A stretch of 64,000 bases of DNA, taken from Paenibacillus sp. YPG26. GTDB lineage: Bacteria; Bacillota; Bacilli; Paenibacillales; Paenibacillaceae. Below are positions 16,694-25,876 of the stretch, piece after piece; positions within the stretch are counted from its first letter, which is position 1, and each line of letters begins with the position of its first letter. The notes beneath the pieces are model-generated. The model saw only the letters and a list, made by a program, of their open reading frames with translations, had not been told where the DNA came from and ran no database searches. A program made the position numbers and the translations under genes. The stretch spans positions 663,501-727,500 of the forward strand of contig NZ_CP084530.1 of NCBI RefSeq assembly GCF_023704175.1, in the 5' to 3' direction.

Positions 16694-18403
16694 GTGGTTG
16701 CCGTTAAGGAAGTGTTACTTCAACTACTCATTGCGTGTTCGCCAGCCTTTCTATTTCCCCTTGTCTTTGAGAGGAGCAACCCACACCCTGCGCAGAACCA
16801 AAGGCTGGAGAGAACCTCGTACTACAATATGCTTCTTATGTCTTGTCTGATCAGTATTTTTATCTGCTCCTTGTTCTCGTCTGAGCTATTCGGGATTATC
16901 CCGCTTAATTATTTTTTGCCATCCCTGTTCATAGGGATATTGTATGGAAGAAGACGTGACGGCTTGATCCTGGCTGCGGTGGAGCTGGTTATCTACGCAG
17001 TTATGGAGACTCCCTTTGATCTCCCGGACTTCCTTCTGCACACAGGTCTCTGCATGTACCCGTTAGTATTCCTGGCGGCTGGCCGGTTCAAGCGGAGTGG
17101 ACGGCATGCGAAATATGTCACGCTATCTTTGTTTCTTCTTGTCGGCCAATATTTATCGACCTCGATGTCCTTCCTAAGCCTGCCCATGTCTTACCGGATG
17201 AACCTTACGATCATCATATTCGGAATTGTGAATATAATCGTTGCGGTTCTGATTGGCAGCCTGCTCCTGTTTGTAATCGAGAGCTCCCTGGACAAGGACA
17301 AGCTGCAAATCCAGGTGACGATGTTATCCAGACGCTACTTCCGTGAAGCTGAGAAGCTTCAGCAGATGATGGATGCGGCTCCATTATCGATCCTACTGCT
17401 GGATCAGGAGGGGAGGATCGTCTCCCTCAACCGTACATTCCTGACATACTATTGTGCAACGCATCCTATGGCTACCAGGGAAGAACTGGTAGGCAAGTCC
17501 CTCCAGGAGATTATCAAGGAATTCGATTACGAAATTGTAGGTCAGCGGGTGGATAAGACGCCTCTGAACACAGAGAATACCAGTGAGCTGGTACAGAGCA
17601 ACGGCAGGACTTTCTTTGCTAGCACCTCGCCCATCAAGCGGGGACTCACGGAAGAGACGGTGGGAGCCGTGGTCATTATTCAGGACATCACAGAACTGGA
17701 AGCGCTTAGAACAGAGCTCTTCAATGTGGACCGCCTCACTCTTGTCGGACAGATGGCGGCAGGGATTACCCACGAAATCCGTAATCCCATGGCCGTGGTC
17801 AGAGGCTTCCTGCAGCTGATGAAGGAGAAGAGTCCTTCCACCCTGGATAACTACTACCGCATTGTGATGGATGAGCTGGACCGTGCCAACAGCATTATTA
17901 GTGACTTTCTCTCCCTGGCTCAGACCCGCAGTGTGAACAAAGAGGATTGCCATCTGCACGATATTATTCAGGAATTAAGTCCGCTTCTCTGGGCCGATGC
18001 GAATCTCCGGGGGCAGAGCATAGAGCTGAAGCTGGCGGAGCAGCTTCCCCGTCTGAAGCTCAATACCAAAGAGATTAAGCAGGTTATTCTGAACCTGTCC
18101 CGGAACGCGATGGAGGCGATGGAAGAGAAGGGTCAGCTGACCTTGGAGACGCGGAGCACCCCGGGCGGAGTGGAGCTTTTGGTGACAGATACAGGTCCTG
18201 GGATACCGCCCGCGAAGCAGGAGAAGCTGTTCCAGCCTTTCTTCACAACCAAATCACAGGGTACCGGTCTCGGGCTTGCCCTCTGTCTAAGTATCATTGA
18301 GCGTCATCATGGCAAAATCTCTGTCAAATCCGAAGAAGGCACCGGCACGACCTTTTCTGTTCTGTTCCAGGAAGATGCAGGGCATCATACGGATGACAGG
18401 TGA
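16694..18403 (+). CDS. Membrane PAS histidine kinase (KinB-like sporulation kinase type)
   Basis: The 569-residue sensor kinase has five or six membrane segments in its first 195 residues, then a PAS domain (about 222-340), a HisKA dimerisation box with the phospho-accepting histidine at residue 360 (GITHEIRNPMAVVRG), and a HATPase domain with N box (NLSRNAMEAM), G1 (DTGPGIP) and G2 (GTGLGLAL). The 5-6 TM lead with PAS and no response regulator next door matches KinB/KinD-type kinases that feed the Spo0F/Spo0A phosphorelay. The GTG start has AAGGAGG at 16681-16687. Its ligand is unknown. With the Spo0E-like gene at 4948 it is one of two phosphorelay-type genes in the window. Confidence 0.83.
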   Translation: MVAVKEVLLQLLIACSPAFLFPLVFERSNPHPAQNQRLERTSYYNMLLMSCLISIFICSLFSSELFGIIPLNYFLPSLFIGILYGRRRDGLILAAVELVIYAVMETPFDLPDFLLHTGLCMYPLVFLAAGRFKRSGRHAKYVTLSLFLLVGQYLSTSMSFLSLPMSYRMNLTIIIFGIVNIIVAVLIGSLLLFVIESSLDKDKLQIQVTMLSRRYFREAEKLQQMMDAAPLSILLLDQEGRIVSLNRTFLTYYCATHPMATREELVGKSLQEIIKEFDYEIVGQRVDKTPLNTENTSELVQSNGRTFFASTSPIKRGLTEETVGAVVIIQDITELEALRTELFNVDRLTLVGQMAAGITHEIRNPMAVVRGFLQLMKEKSPSTLDNYYRIVMDELDRANSIISDFLSLAQTRSVNKEDCHLHDIIQELSPLLWADANLRGQSIELKLAEQLPRLKLNTKEIKQVILNLSRNAMEAMEEKGQLTLETRSTPGGVELLVTDTGPGIPPAKQEKLFQPFFTTKSQGTGLGLALCLSIIERHHGKISVKSEEGTGTTFSVLFQEDAGHHTDDR

Positions 18404-18502
18404 GGTACAAGCGGAATTTGCTTTCCTGATCCGGAGTTGTATAATAAACTTATCTTTGAAAAACAAGCTGTGAGAGATTAGTAAGTTAAGGAGTGAAGGA
18501 TC

Positions 18503-18937
18503 ATGTCCATGTCTTTTGACCAATATATGAGAGATATGGTTCAACCTATGAGGGATGAACTGACTCGTCTGGGAATTCAGGAACTTCGTACGCCGGAAGA
18601 GGTGGAAGCAAGCTTCCCAGCCTTGAAGGGTACTTCATTAGTAGTTATTAACTCGGTATGCGGCTGTGCTGCCGGGCAATGCCGTCCAGGGGTAGCCCAG
18701 GCGCTAGGGCACGACCTTACACCAGACCACTTGTTCACTGTGTTCGCGGGTCAAGACAAGGAAGCGACAGCGAAGGCGCGCGAATACTTCGCCCCTTATC
18801 CGCCGTCTTCTCCTTCCATCGCGCTGCTTAAGGATGGGGAGCTCGTTCACTTTATTGAACGGCACCAAATCGAAGATCGCTCTGCAGAGGAGATTGCGGC
18901 TGATTTGACCAGCGCATTCGACCGTTTCTGCCGGTAA
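18503..18937 (+). CDS. Bacilliredoxin (BrxA/BrxB family)
   Basis: This protein of 144 residues carries the C-G-C active site at residues 53-55 in SVCGCAAGQC, which is diagnostic of bacilliredoxins (YphP/YqiW). These remove bacillithiol from S-bacillithiolated proteins after oxidative stress in the cytoplasm. The start has the ribosome site AAGGAGTG. It cannot be assigned to BrxA or BrxB by eye. Bacillithiol use fits a Bacillales host. Confidence 0.9.
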   Translation: MSMSFDQYMRDMVQPMRDELTRLGIQELRTPEEVEASFPALKGTSLVVINSVCGCAAGQCRPGVAQALGHDLTPDHLFTVFAGQDKEATAKAREYFAPYPPSSPSIALLKDGELVHFIERHQIEDRSAEEIAADLTSAFDRFCR

Positions 18938-18949
18938 TACTGAGATGAT

Positions 18950-18994
18950 ACGCCCTGCAGATCGGACAACCGATTGTGCGGGGCGTTTGGTTTA
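18950..18994 (+). terminator. Probable terminator after the bacilliredoxin gene
   Basis: ACGCCC..GATCGG (from 18950) pairs with CCGAT..GGGGCGT (to 18986) with small internal mismatches; a short T/G tail follows. Confidence 0.6.
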
Positions 18995-19059
18995 CGTGGA
19001 AGTGGGTTAGTGTACATAGTGAAGGTACAGCTCGTTAAAGCCAATAGAGAGGTGATCAT

Positions 19060-19869
19060 ATGAGTTTGCAGCAGGAAATTATTGAACGTTTGGGTGTCAA
19101 GCCAACTATTGATGTTGATCAGGAGATCCGCAGACGTATTGATTTTCTTAAAGAATATGTGAAGAATTCTGGCACTACAGGACTGCTAATAGCCATTAGC
19201 GGCGGGCTCGACAGTGCGGTAGCGGCGGGTCTCTGCAAGCAGGCAACGGATGAGCTTACAGAGGAGCTCGGCAGGGAATATATCACTCTGGGTGTATATC
19301 AGCCTTACGGAACTCAAGAAGATATTGCACACAGCTACGAGGTGGCCGAGGCCTTCGGGTTGACCAAGACGGTAGAGACGAACATTGAGGAAGCCGTCAA
19401 TGAAATTGCGCTTGAGACCGAGCATGGATTGAAAAATATCGGTATTTCCCGGCATATCAGCTATCAGGGGAAAGGGAATGTTAAGGCAAGAACCCGCATG
19501 GTGGTTCAGTATGCCATCGCCTTTGAACTTAATCTGCTGGTAGTAGGTACTGACCATGCTTCAGAAGCCATAACCGGATTCTATACTAAATGGGGCGACG
19601 GTGCGGTGGATATCACACCACTCAGCTCACTTAACAAGCGTCAGATCCGACAGATTGCAGCCAAGCTTGGCGTGCCGCAGAGCATTCTGGACAAGGCGCC
19701 TACAGCTGGCCTCTGGGAAGGACAGACGGACGAGAAGGAGCTTGGTGTCAGCTACGATGACAACAGCGACTATCTTGAGGGCAAGGAGATCAGTGCCGAG
19801 GCTCGTGAGCGTCTGGAGAAATATTATCGGAGAACAGAACACAAGCGCAGTCCCATTCCGGGGATCTAA
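19060..19869 (+). CDS. nadE: Ammonia-dependent NAD+ synthetase NadE
   Basis: NadE makes NAD from deamido-NAD, ammonia and ATP. The 269-residue length is that of the single-domain bacterial enzyme. The PP-loop SGGLDSA is at about residue 47, then the conserved GNVKARTRMVVQYAIA, GTDHASE and FTKWGDG-type (FYTKWGDGAVD) signatures, and the final HKRSPIPGI. Ribosome site AGAGGTGA. No glutaminase domain is attached, so ammonia or another source supplies nitrogen. It is transcribed alone, with hairpins on both sides. Confidence 0.93.
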   Translation: MSLQQEIIERLGVKPTIDVDQEIRRRIDFLKEYVKNSGTTGLLIAISGGLDSAVAAGLCKQATDELTEELGREYITLGVYQPYGTQEDIAHSYEVAEAFGLTKTVETNIEEAVNEIALETEHGLKNIGISRHISYQGKGNVKARTRMVVQYAIAFELNLLVVGTDHASEAITGFYTKWGDGAVDITPLSSLNKRQIRQIAAKLGVPQSILDKAPTAGLWEGQTDEKELGVSYDDNSDYLEGKEISAEARERLEKYYRRTEHKRSPIPGI

Positions 19870-19915
19870 GGCTCTCTGAAGCTGACCGGACATGGCGCAT
19901 AGCGAATCATAAAGT

Positions 19916-19943
19916 CAGGGCCGCCCCTATCGGGACGGCCCTG
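19916..19943. terminator. Hairpin between convergent nadE and hydrolase genes
   Basis: CAGGGCCG (19916-19923) pairs with CGGCCCTG (19936-19943), with further pairing inside; TTATCAT follows. Confidence 0.7.
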
Positions 19944-19973
19944 TTATCATGTGAGGTAAGTATATGAAGAAGA

Positions 19974-20813
19974 TTACTTGTTGATCACAGAATGATGCCG
20001 ATTGCGGAGCACATCCGAGATGAACAGCTCGCTCGCGTTGAGGGCATCCTTCAGCTGTCGGCTGGCTCCCTGGAAGGGGTGGACCGTGTTAAAGGTATGA
20101 TTGCCGCCTTGAATCTGTATCCAGGGAATATGAGGATTCGCCTGCACGAGCCGGCGGGAGCCTTCAAGAAGATGATCTTCGGTGCCTTGGACAAGAGCAA
20201 CCGCGAAGTCGGCAAAAGCAATTCGTCCCAGAATATCATACCTCGCCTGCTGCCGATCAAGGTCTTCGAGGATAACCATGTCCAGCGGCATCCGCTGCCC
20301 GGTTCTGCTGTTAATCACATGGCTTCGGCCATACTCACGCATCCCGGTCTTCTGCTCCTCTGTGAACAGGTCAAGATTCGTAACACCGTTCCAGGACAGA
20401 ACCCCTGTTAAAGTGCGCGGATGATCGAAGCCATAGACCAGGCATACCCCGGCGCCGCGGCTGTGCCCGATCAGAAAGAGAGGCAGTGAGGCGAGCTTCG
20501 AATCTTGCCGAAGATGGGCGATAAGAACGTCCATATCACGAAGCTCCCGGTCGTAGGTATTAACCGCGAACTTCTCCATTTCCGTGAATTCCTGCGGATG
20601 ATCACCAATCCCGTTATGGGAGAAATTGAAAGTGATGACTTCATGATGCCGGCTCAGCTGATCAGCGGCGTAGGGGAACATGGCGAAGTCCTTGAACCCT
20701 TTGAACCCATGGGCCAGAATAATCAAGCTCTGCGGGTCAGAAGTCTTGGAAGGGTAACGCGTACACCTGAGTATGTCGGTCTCGTCCAGCGGGATATTGA
20801 AATCTATGGGCAT
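19974..20813 (-). CDS. Alpha/beta hydrolase (dienelactone hydrolase-like)
   Basis: The 279-residue cytoplasmic hydrolase has the HGFKGFKD oxyanion region, the nucleophile elbow GHSRGAG, an acid region (VQGTEDHLL) and a late histidine in GGNHTFNTVHPF. The layout matches prolyl-oligopeptidase/dienelactone-type hydrolases, with substrate unknown. The start at 20813 is chosen because AAGGATGTG precedes it on the minus strand; ATGs further up lack a ribosome site, and the long frame to 21032 would overlap acpS. It diverges from acpS with about 150 bases between them. Confidence 0.78.
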   Translation of the reverse strand: MPIDFNIPLDETDILRCTRYPSKTSDPQSLIILAHGFKGFKDFAMFPYAADQLSRHHEVITFNFSHNGIGDHPQEFTEMEKFAVNTYDRELRDMDVLIAHLRQDSKLASLPLFLIGHSRGAGVCLVYGFDHPRTLTGVLSWNGVTNLDLFTEEQKTGMREYGRSHVINSRTGQRMPLDMVILEDLDRQQARYDILGRIAFADFAVALVQGTEDHLLEGSRRLVQANPHIPWIQIQGGNHTFNTVHPFQGASRQLKDALNASELFISDVLRNRHHSVINK

Positions 20814-20963
20814 CAAGCTCACATCCTTATCTGGGTATGATTTGCATTCATAGGTGTCAATCAGTTCCATTATATCACAGGCGGTGTAAGGACTCGCATG
20901 ACAGCCCTGTAGTTGATACAATGGATGGGAGCATACACATGGAAGAGAAGGAAGGGTATACGT

Positions 20964-21353
20964 TTGATTCATGGCATCGGGCATGATGTGGTTGAGATTG
21001 ACCGGATCAAGGCGCTGACTGACAGCTTGCACGGGGAGCGGTTTCTAAGCCGTATTCTGACTGCCGAAGAGCGGGAACTGGCTGTAGGACGCCGGAGGGC
21101 TGCTGAGTATACGGCGGGGCGCTTCGCGGCTAAGGAAGCTGTAAGCAAAGCTTTTGGATACGGGATTGGCGGTATATTAGGCTTTCAGGATATCCAGATC
21201 ATCCCGGATGCTTATGGCAAGCCCTGGGCGAAGCTCTCAGGAGCGGCTTGGGACCGGCTGGCTATAGGAGAACCGGAAGATTACAGCATCCATGTGAGCA
21301 TTACTCATGAGCGGCACCTTGCGTCGGCTTTTGTCATCGTGGAGCGTGCCTAG
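20964..21353 (+). CDS. acpS: Holo-[acyl-carrier-protein] synthase AcpS
   Basis: AcpS moves 4'-phosphopantetheine from coenzyme A to apo-ACP. The protein is 129 residues. It opens with IHGIGHDVVEIDRI, holding the metal-binding Asp, and carries the second motif GRFAAKEAVSKAFGYGIG with the catalytic Glu/Lys, plus VSITHERHLASAFV at the end. The start is TTG at 20964 with AAGGAAGGG upstream; the longer frame (20913) overlaps the promoter region of the divergent hydrolase and has no family residues. mutY follows after 32 bases. Confidence 0.9.
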   Translation: MIHGIGHDVVEIDRIKALTDSLHGERFLSRILTAEERELAVGRRRAAEYTAGRFAAKEAVSKAFGYGIGGILGFQDIQIIPDAYGKPWAKLSGAAWDRLAIGEPEDYSIHVSITHERHLASAFVIVERA

Positions 21354-21385
21354 TATATAAGGATTTTAGGAGACAAGGAGATCTA

Positions 21386-22573
21386 ATGCAGCAGGATAAC
21401 CAACATTTTTTTAGTACAGAGCTTCTGGGATGGTATGAACACGCCAAAAGGGATCTGCCGTGGCGCAGACACAGAGACCCCTATTTCATATGGGTATCGG
21501 AGATTATGCTGCAGCAGACCCGGGTGGATACGGTGATCCCGTATTTTCACCGTTTTATCGAGAAATTCCCTACCGTGGCCGCGCTTGCGCAGGCACCGGA
21601 GGAAGAGGTGCTTAAATGCTGGGAGGGGCTTGGATATTACTCCCGCGCACGTAATCTGCAGGCCGCTGCGAAGCAGGTCACTGAGCTGCACGGAGGAGTC
21701 ATTCCCGACGATCTAAGCGCCGTGTCCGCCTTGAAGGGGGTAGGGCCGTACACCCGGGGATCGATCATGAGCATCGCCTTTAACCGGCCAGTTCCTGCGG
21801 TGGATGGAAATGTGATGCGGGTACTGTCACGGTTCTTCCTGATTGAAGAGGACATCATGAAGGTGGGCACACGCAAATCCATGGAGGTGCTGGCCGAAGC
21901 CCTCATTCCGGAAGGCCGCGCCTCCGACTTCAACCAGGCACTGATGGAGCTTGGCGCACTGGTCTGTACGCCCAAGTCGCCTCACTGCCTGACCTGTCCG
22001 GTCATGCAGCACTGCCAGGGCCGCATCGCCGGCATGGAGACACAGCTGCCGGTGAAGACCAAGGCCAAGAAGCCGCGGCCGGAGTACCGCCTGGCCGCGC
22101 TCATCGAGGGCCGCGGCGCCGAGGCGGGCCGCGTGCTCGTCCAGCAGCGGCCCGAAGCCGGCCTGCTGGCCCGCATGTGGGAGCTGCCGCACGTGCTTGC
22201 GGCAGCGGAAGATCCAGCCGGCGGCGCCGGACTGCCTGATGAGCCGGCCATGGACCGGCTCACGCAGGCCCTGGCCGCCGAAGGGCATTACGCGCAGCCG
22301 CAGGGGCTGTATGTGGAAGCTGAACATACGTTCAGCCACATTCAATGGTACCTGCGCGTGTACCGCTTCCGCCAGTCGCCTGAGCTGGGCGCCCTGGCGG
22401 CACTTGGCGCTGTAGCGGAGTCCAGCGCCGAGTATGAGCTCGCGGCATCGCGGGAAGATGCCCGGCCGCAGACCCGCTGGATCAATCAGGCGGATATGGA
22501 GCAGCTCGCTTTTCCAAATGTGTTCTTGAGGATTCTGAATCAATATTTTGCAAGCAGGAACGGACAGGAATAA
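21386..22573 (+). CDS. mutY: A/G-specific adenine glycosylase MutY
   Basis: MutY removes adenine paired with 8-oxoguanine. The 395-residue protein has the catalytic Glu39 in SEIMLQQTRV, the helix-hairpin-helix LKGVGPYTRG, the conserved Asp in VPAVDGNVMRV, and an iron-sulfur cluster (C-x6-C-x2-C-x5-C) near residue 195. The C-terminal NUDIX-like domain, which reads 8-oxoguanine, has HTFSHIQW. The second half is much richer in G and C than the first, a difference in base use between domains. Ribosome site ACAAGGAG. It follows acpS closely and may share its mRNA. Confidence 0.93.
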   Translation: MQQDNQHFFSTELLGWYEHAKRDLPWRRHRDPYFIWVSEIMLQQTRVDTVIPYFHRFIEKFPTVAALAQAPEEEVLKCWEGLGYYSRARNLQAAAKQVTELHGGVIPDDLSAVSALKGVGPYTRGSIMSIAFNRPVPAVDGNVMRVLSRFFLIEEDIMKVGTRKSMEVLAEALIPEGRASDFNQALMELGALVCTPKSPHCLTCPVMQHCQGRIAGMETQLPVKTKAKKPRPEYRLAALIEGRGAEAGRVLVQQRPEAGLLARMWELPHVLAAAEDPAGGAGLPDEPAMDRLTQALAAEGHYAQPQGLYVEAEHTFSHIQWYLRVYRFRQSPELGALAALGAVAESSAEYELAASREDARPQTRWINQADMEQLAFPNVFLRILNQYFASRNGQE

Positions 22574-22593
22574 TCCTTGCGTCTTATGATGAT

Positions 22594-22638
22594 AAAAAAA
22601 CAGCCTTCAACACCGTGTTAGACGGGTTGAAGGCTGTT
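22594..22638. terminator. Terminator hairpin between mutY and a 64-residue gene
   Basis: ACAGCCTTCAAC (22600-22611) pairs with GTTGAAGGCTGT (22626-22637). The A-run at 22594-22600 gives a T-run on the minus strand, so it mainly serves the gene at 22674-22868; it may also end mutY. Confidence 0.8.
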
Positions 22639-22673
22639 CGCTTTGGAAGTGAATTCTCCTAAATCAATAATCA

Positions 22674-22868
22674 TTAAATCATACGATTCTCAACAGACTT
22701 CATCTTATTCTGCTGGTCAGGGACGCGGCTCTGATCGTGAATCTCCTGATCATGCTCATGAGCCATCTCTCCATTAACGCTGCGGGCGAAGCTGGTGAAC
22801 TGTGCTTTTTGCTCGTCGGCCTTATGCTTGGACTTCAGCAGTTCCTGTGGATCATTGGTAGTCATCAT
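22674..22868 (-). CDS. Small hydrophilic protein of unknown function
   Basis: This 64-residue protein has an excellent ribosome site (AAGGAGG at 22874-22880 on the minus strand) and a terminator. It is highly charged and rich in Gln, Glu, Lys and His (HKADEQKAQF, HEHDQEIHDQS), without signal peptide or membrane segment, as in several small stress or spore-associated proteins of Bacillales. No family recognised. GTG or a second ATG within four codons are alternative starts. Confidence 0.55.
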   Translation of the reverse strand: MMTTNDPQELLKSKHKADEQKAQFTSFARSVNGEMAHEHDQEIHDQSRVPDQQNKMKSVENRMI

Positions 22869-22996
22869 CACAACCTCCTTCTCAGAGTTGTTATTACTTT
22901 ACCCACTTCGTCCGTTTCCAATCAGAAAGATTGAGCCTATCGGTACACCTGATTTTCTTATGCAAGATATCCTGTGCCCAAGCTTCACCACAAAGC

Positions 22997-23024
22997 AAAA
23001 GAGGACCGCATGACGCGGTCCTCT
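22997..23024 (-). terminator. Terminator of sodA
   Basis: GAGGACCGC (23001-23009) pairs with GCGGTCCTC (23015-23023), loop ATGAC; the minus-strand transcript then reads TTTT. Confidence 0.88.
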
Positions 23025-23042
23025 CTTCTGGTTGGTGCTTAA

Positions 23043-23657
23043 TTATTTTTTTGCAGCCTCGTAACGCTTGTTCACTTCGTTCCAGTTGATTACATTCCAG
23101 AACGCTGCGATATAGTCAGGGCGTTTGTTCTGATATTTCAGGTAGTAAGCATGCTCCCATACGTCCAGACCCAGTACCGGAGTTTGTCCGTCTTGAAGCG
23201 GATTGTCCTGGTTAGGTGTGCTGGTTACAGCAAGCTTGCCGTCCTTGCCTACTACGAGCCAAGCCCAGCCGCTGCCGAAACGGGTAGTTGCCGCTTTAGC
23301 GAAATCTTCCTTGAACTTGTCGAAGCCGCCAAGCTCACTGTCGATAGCCGAAGCAATCGCGCCAGTAGGGTTGCCGCCGCCATTCGGTCCAATGATCTCC
23401 CAGAAAAGGGTGTGGTTGGCATGGCCGCCACCGTTGTTGCGAACTGCAGTACGGATATTCTCAGGAACGGCATCCAGGTTGGAGATCAATTCTTCAACAC
23501 TCTTATCTTGAAGCTCTGGTGCGCTTTCGAGTGCCGCATTAAGATTAGTGACATATGTGTTGTGGTGACGATCATGGTGGATGTTCATAGTCTGTTCGTC
23601 GATATGTGGTTCAAGTGCATTTGCTGGGTAAGGCAATGCTGGTAATTGATGAGCCAT
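23043..23657 (-). CDS. sodA: Manganese superoxide dismutase SodA
   Basis: SodA turns superoxide into hydrogen peroxide and oxygen in the cytoplasm. The 204-residue protein has all four metal ligands: His27, His82, Asp165 and His169 (in DVWEH). Gly77 and the Gln of PNQD (150) mark the Mn type. A second, longer SOD lies at 29024. The start has GGAGGGATT upstream. The gene is single, ended by the hairpin at 23001. Confidence 0.95.
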   Translation of the reverse strand: MAHQLPALPYPANALEPHIDEQTMNIHHDRHHNTYVTNLNAALESAPELQDKSVEELISNLDAVPENIRTAVRNNGGGHANHTLFWEIIGPNGGGNPTGAIASAIDSELGGFDKFKEDFAKAATTRFGSGWAWLVVGKDGKLAVTSTPNQDNPLQDGQTPVLGLDVWEHAYYLKYQNKRPDYIAAFWNVINWNEVNKRYEAAKK

Positions 23658-23871
23658 TTGTGAATCCCTCCTGTAATGTGATTATTATTTAACACATGCA
23701 AAAGAGCACCAATGTATGTACCGATGCTACTATATTTATTAAACCTTATAATAAAAAGTAAATCAATAGGGATGTAAGGAAACACCTGGATATTGACCGT
23801 CCAATATGGCATTCTATTCTTATAGAGAGATAGTTCCAGATCAATAGGAGAAGTGGAGGCGGTACCTACTT

Positions 23872-25089
23872 ATGCACAAGGAAGAAACTGCACTGCCGGA
23901 TTCCTCAAAAGCCGGACAGTCCAGACTCTGGGAGCTTCTTGGTGTCTCTACCAAGCTGGGATTGACCTCGTTCGGGGGACCCACTGCCCATCTCGGTTAT
24001 TTCCATAACGAATATATCCGGCGCAGGAAATGGATGGACGAACGAAGCTACGCTGACCTGGTTGCCTTGTGCCAGTTCCTTCCCGGGCCAGCAAGCAGTC
24101 AGGTTGGGATTGGAATTGGCATCATGCGCGCCGGTCTGCTTGGCGGGATTGTCGCCTGGCTTGGCTTCACGATCCCCTCGGTGATTGCCCTTATCCTGTT
24201 CGCCGTACTGCTGCAAGGGACGGATCTCAGCCAGGCAGGCTGGATTCATGGACTTAAGATCGCCGCCGTGGCTATCGTAGCGCACGCTGTTCTGGGAATG
24301 GGGCAGAAGCTTGCCTCTGATAAAAAGCGGGCGACGATTGCGGTTCTGGCCGCCGCGGTCATACTGCTGTGGCAGACCGTATTCAGCCAGGTTGTTGTTA
24401 TTACTGCCGCCGGTCTGCTTGGCCTTTGGTTATACCGTAAGGCGGACGTGCCGGAGGTTCCGGATGTGGATGTGCCCGTGAAGCGCAGCTTCGCAATAGC
24501 ATGCTTAACTGTGTTAATCGGGCTGTTAGCTGCGCTGCCTCTGCTTCGTATGATTATCGAGCACAAGGGTCTCGCTATCTTCGACAGCTTCTACCGGTCA
24601 GGGTCGCTCGTGTTCGGGGGAGGACACGTGGTGCTTCCGCTTCTGGAGAGGGAGACCGCCGGGGCGGGCTGGATCAGCAAAGCTGACTTCCTTGCAGGCT
24701 ACGGTGCTGCGCAGGCAGTTCCAGGCCCGCTGTTCACGTTCGCCTCATATCTAGGTCAGATGACCGCGGGAATCAGCGGCGCGGTCATTGCCACGCTGGC
24801 GATCTTCCTGCCTGCCTTTCTGCTCATCGCAGGAACGCTGCCGTTCTGGAGTCATCTTCGGCGGAATACCAAGGTTCAAGGCGCGCTTGTTGGGATCAAC
24901 GCAGCTGTAGTAGGTATCCTGCTCGCCGCCCTCTATAATCCGCTGTGGACAACGACGATTATGAATTCAGCCGACTTCGTGCTGGCTTCGATCCTGTTCG
25001 TCCTGCTTGTCTACTGGAAGCTGCCGCCTTGGGCTGTTGTCGCGGCCGGGGCAGCTGGCGGCATGGTTGTCTCCGCCCTCCAGGTCTGA
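23872..25089 (+). CDS. chrA: Chromate transporter ChrA (two CHR domains)
   Basis: The 405-residue membrane protein is a long-chain CHR exporter. The first CHR domain carries GLTSFGGPTAHLGYFHNEY and LVALCQFLPGPASSQVG; the second carries FGGGHVVLPLLERE and GYGAAQAVPGPLFTFASYLG. ChrA pumps chromate out of the cell with a proton or sulfate gradient, though many soil CHR proteins may carry other anions. It is transcribed alone, with the terminator at 25171. Confidence 0.9.
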   Translation: MHKEETALPDSSKAGQSRLWELLGVSTKLGLTSFGGPTAHLGYFHNEYIRRRKWMDERSYADLVALCQFLPGPASSQVGIGIGIMRAGLLGGIVAWLGFTIPSVIALILFAVLLQGTDLSQAGWIHGLKIAAVAIVAHAVLGMGQKLASDKKRATIAVLAAAVILLWQTVFSQVVVITAAGLLGLWLYRKADVPEVPDVDVPVKRSFAIACLTVLIGLLAALPLLRMIIEHKGLAIFDSFYRSGSLVFGGGHVVLPLLERETAGAGWISKADFLAGYGAAQAVPGPLFTFASYLGQMTAGISGAVIATLAIFLPAFLLIAGTLPFWSHLRRNTKVQGALVGINAAVVGILLAALYNPLWTTTIMNSADFVLASILFVLLVYWKLPPWAVVAAGAAGGMVVSALQV

Positions 25090-25170
25090 CTGGCGGCTGG
25101 TAGTTATTGTGATAATTTTTGTTCAAATCTATACCTTAGGGGCTTATAAATAGAATAAATCCTTGTCCGC

Positions 25171-25200
25171 AAAGGCTTCTCTTAATGAGAAGCCTTTGTC
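25171..25200 (+). terminator. Terminator of chrA
   Basis: AAAGGCTTCTC (25171-25181) pairs with GAGAAGCCTTT (25187-25197). It lies 80 bases after the stop. Confidence 0.82.
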
Positions 25201-25227
25201 ATAGAATAGGGGTAAAAAACCAAAATC

Positions 25228-25243
25228 AATGTAAACGCTTTCT
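25228..25243 (+). promoter_or_regulatory. CcpA-binding (cre-like) element
   Basis: AATGTAAACGCTTTCT fits the Bacillus cre consensus WWTGTAARCGYTWNCW. It lies about 200 bases before the acetyltransferase start. A second half-match, AAGCGCTTTCAG, follows at 25247-25258. Confidence 0.5.
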
Positions 25244-25438
25244 ATTAAGCGCTTTCAGAAGAAAACAGGTGATTTGCTTAGATAAATGTGGTTTAATGGT
25301 CAAGGAAGCATTAATTTATCGGTTTTTGTCATGAAATATGTTCGATTAATGTAAAATTTAAATCGGCCCAGGTGGAAGGAATCTATGCCGATTTTACTTT
25401 GCGTTAATCCATCTTGTCAGGAAAAGGGAGATAATAGG

Positions 25439-25876
25439 ATGCGGGTTCGTTCCTTTCAATTGAGTGACGCAAGTCAAGTCATGGAACTTTTGCAGGTCGC
25501 CTTGTCAGAAGATTGCTACGAGGATACTAAGCGGGCTTTTGCCCGGCAGCTTTCTTGGGATTCCGAACTTATTGTAGTAACGGAAGTGGATGGGGAAATC
25601 GTAGGTGCTTTAATTGGAACGATCGATCAGAACCTGGGCTGTATCTACCGGGTTGCGGTACATCCGGAATACCGGCGTCAGGGTGTAGGCAAGAACCTTG
25701 TGTCGGCTATGGAACAGCGGTTCCAGCAGCGTAATGTAAGTCGTATCATGGTTGCGGGAGATGAACATAATCTGGCTGCCATGCCGCTCTATGAAGCGAT
25801 GGGTTATGCGGGTCGTATTCTTGAGGCTTTTCAGAAGCTGGGAATCGCGGCTACCCACTCTTTATCCAGATCCTAG
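25439..25876 (+). CDS. GNAT N-acetyltransferase
   Basis: The 145-residue protein has the coenzyme-A loop VHPEYRRQGVGKNL after the strand GCIYRVAV and the closing NLAAMPLYEAMGYAGRI, as in standard GNAT proteins such as RimI-like enzymes. The substrate is unknown. ATG at 25439 has AAAAGGGAG upstream; the longer frame to 25385 has no useful family residues. A cre-like element lies upstream. It is followed by lepB with 122 bases between. Confidence 0.78.
   Translation: MRVRSFQLSDASQVMELLQVALSEDCYEDTKRAFARQLSWDSELIVVTEVDGEIVGALIGTIDQNLGCIYRVAVHPEYRRQGVGKNLVSAMEQRFQQRNVSRIMVAGDEHNLAAMPLYEAMGYAGRILEAFQKLGIAATHSLSRS

Larger units (their letters stand above)
25090..25438. other. 349-base intergenic region between chrA and an acetyltransferase
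   Basis: It holds the chrA terminator (25171-25197), a cre-like element (25228-25243) with a second partly matching copy (AAGCGCTTTCAG), and an AT-rich stretch with no clear promoter. I see no small gene. Confidence 0.7.
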
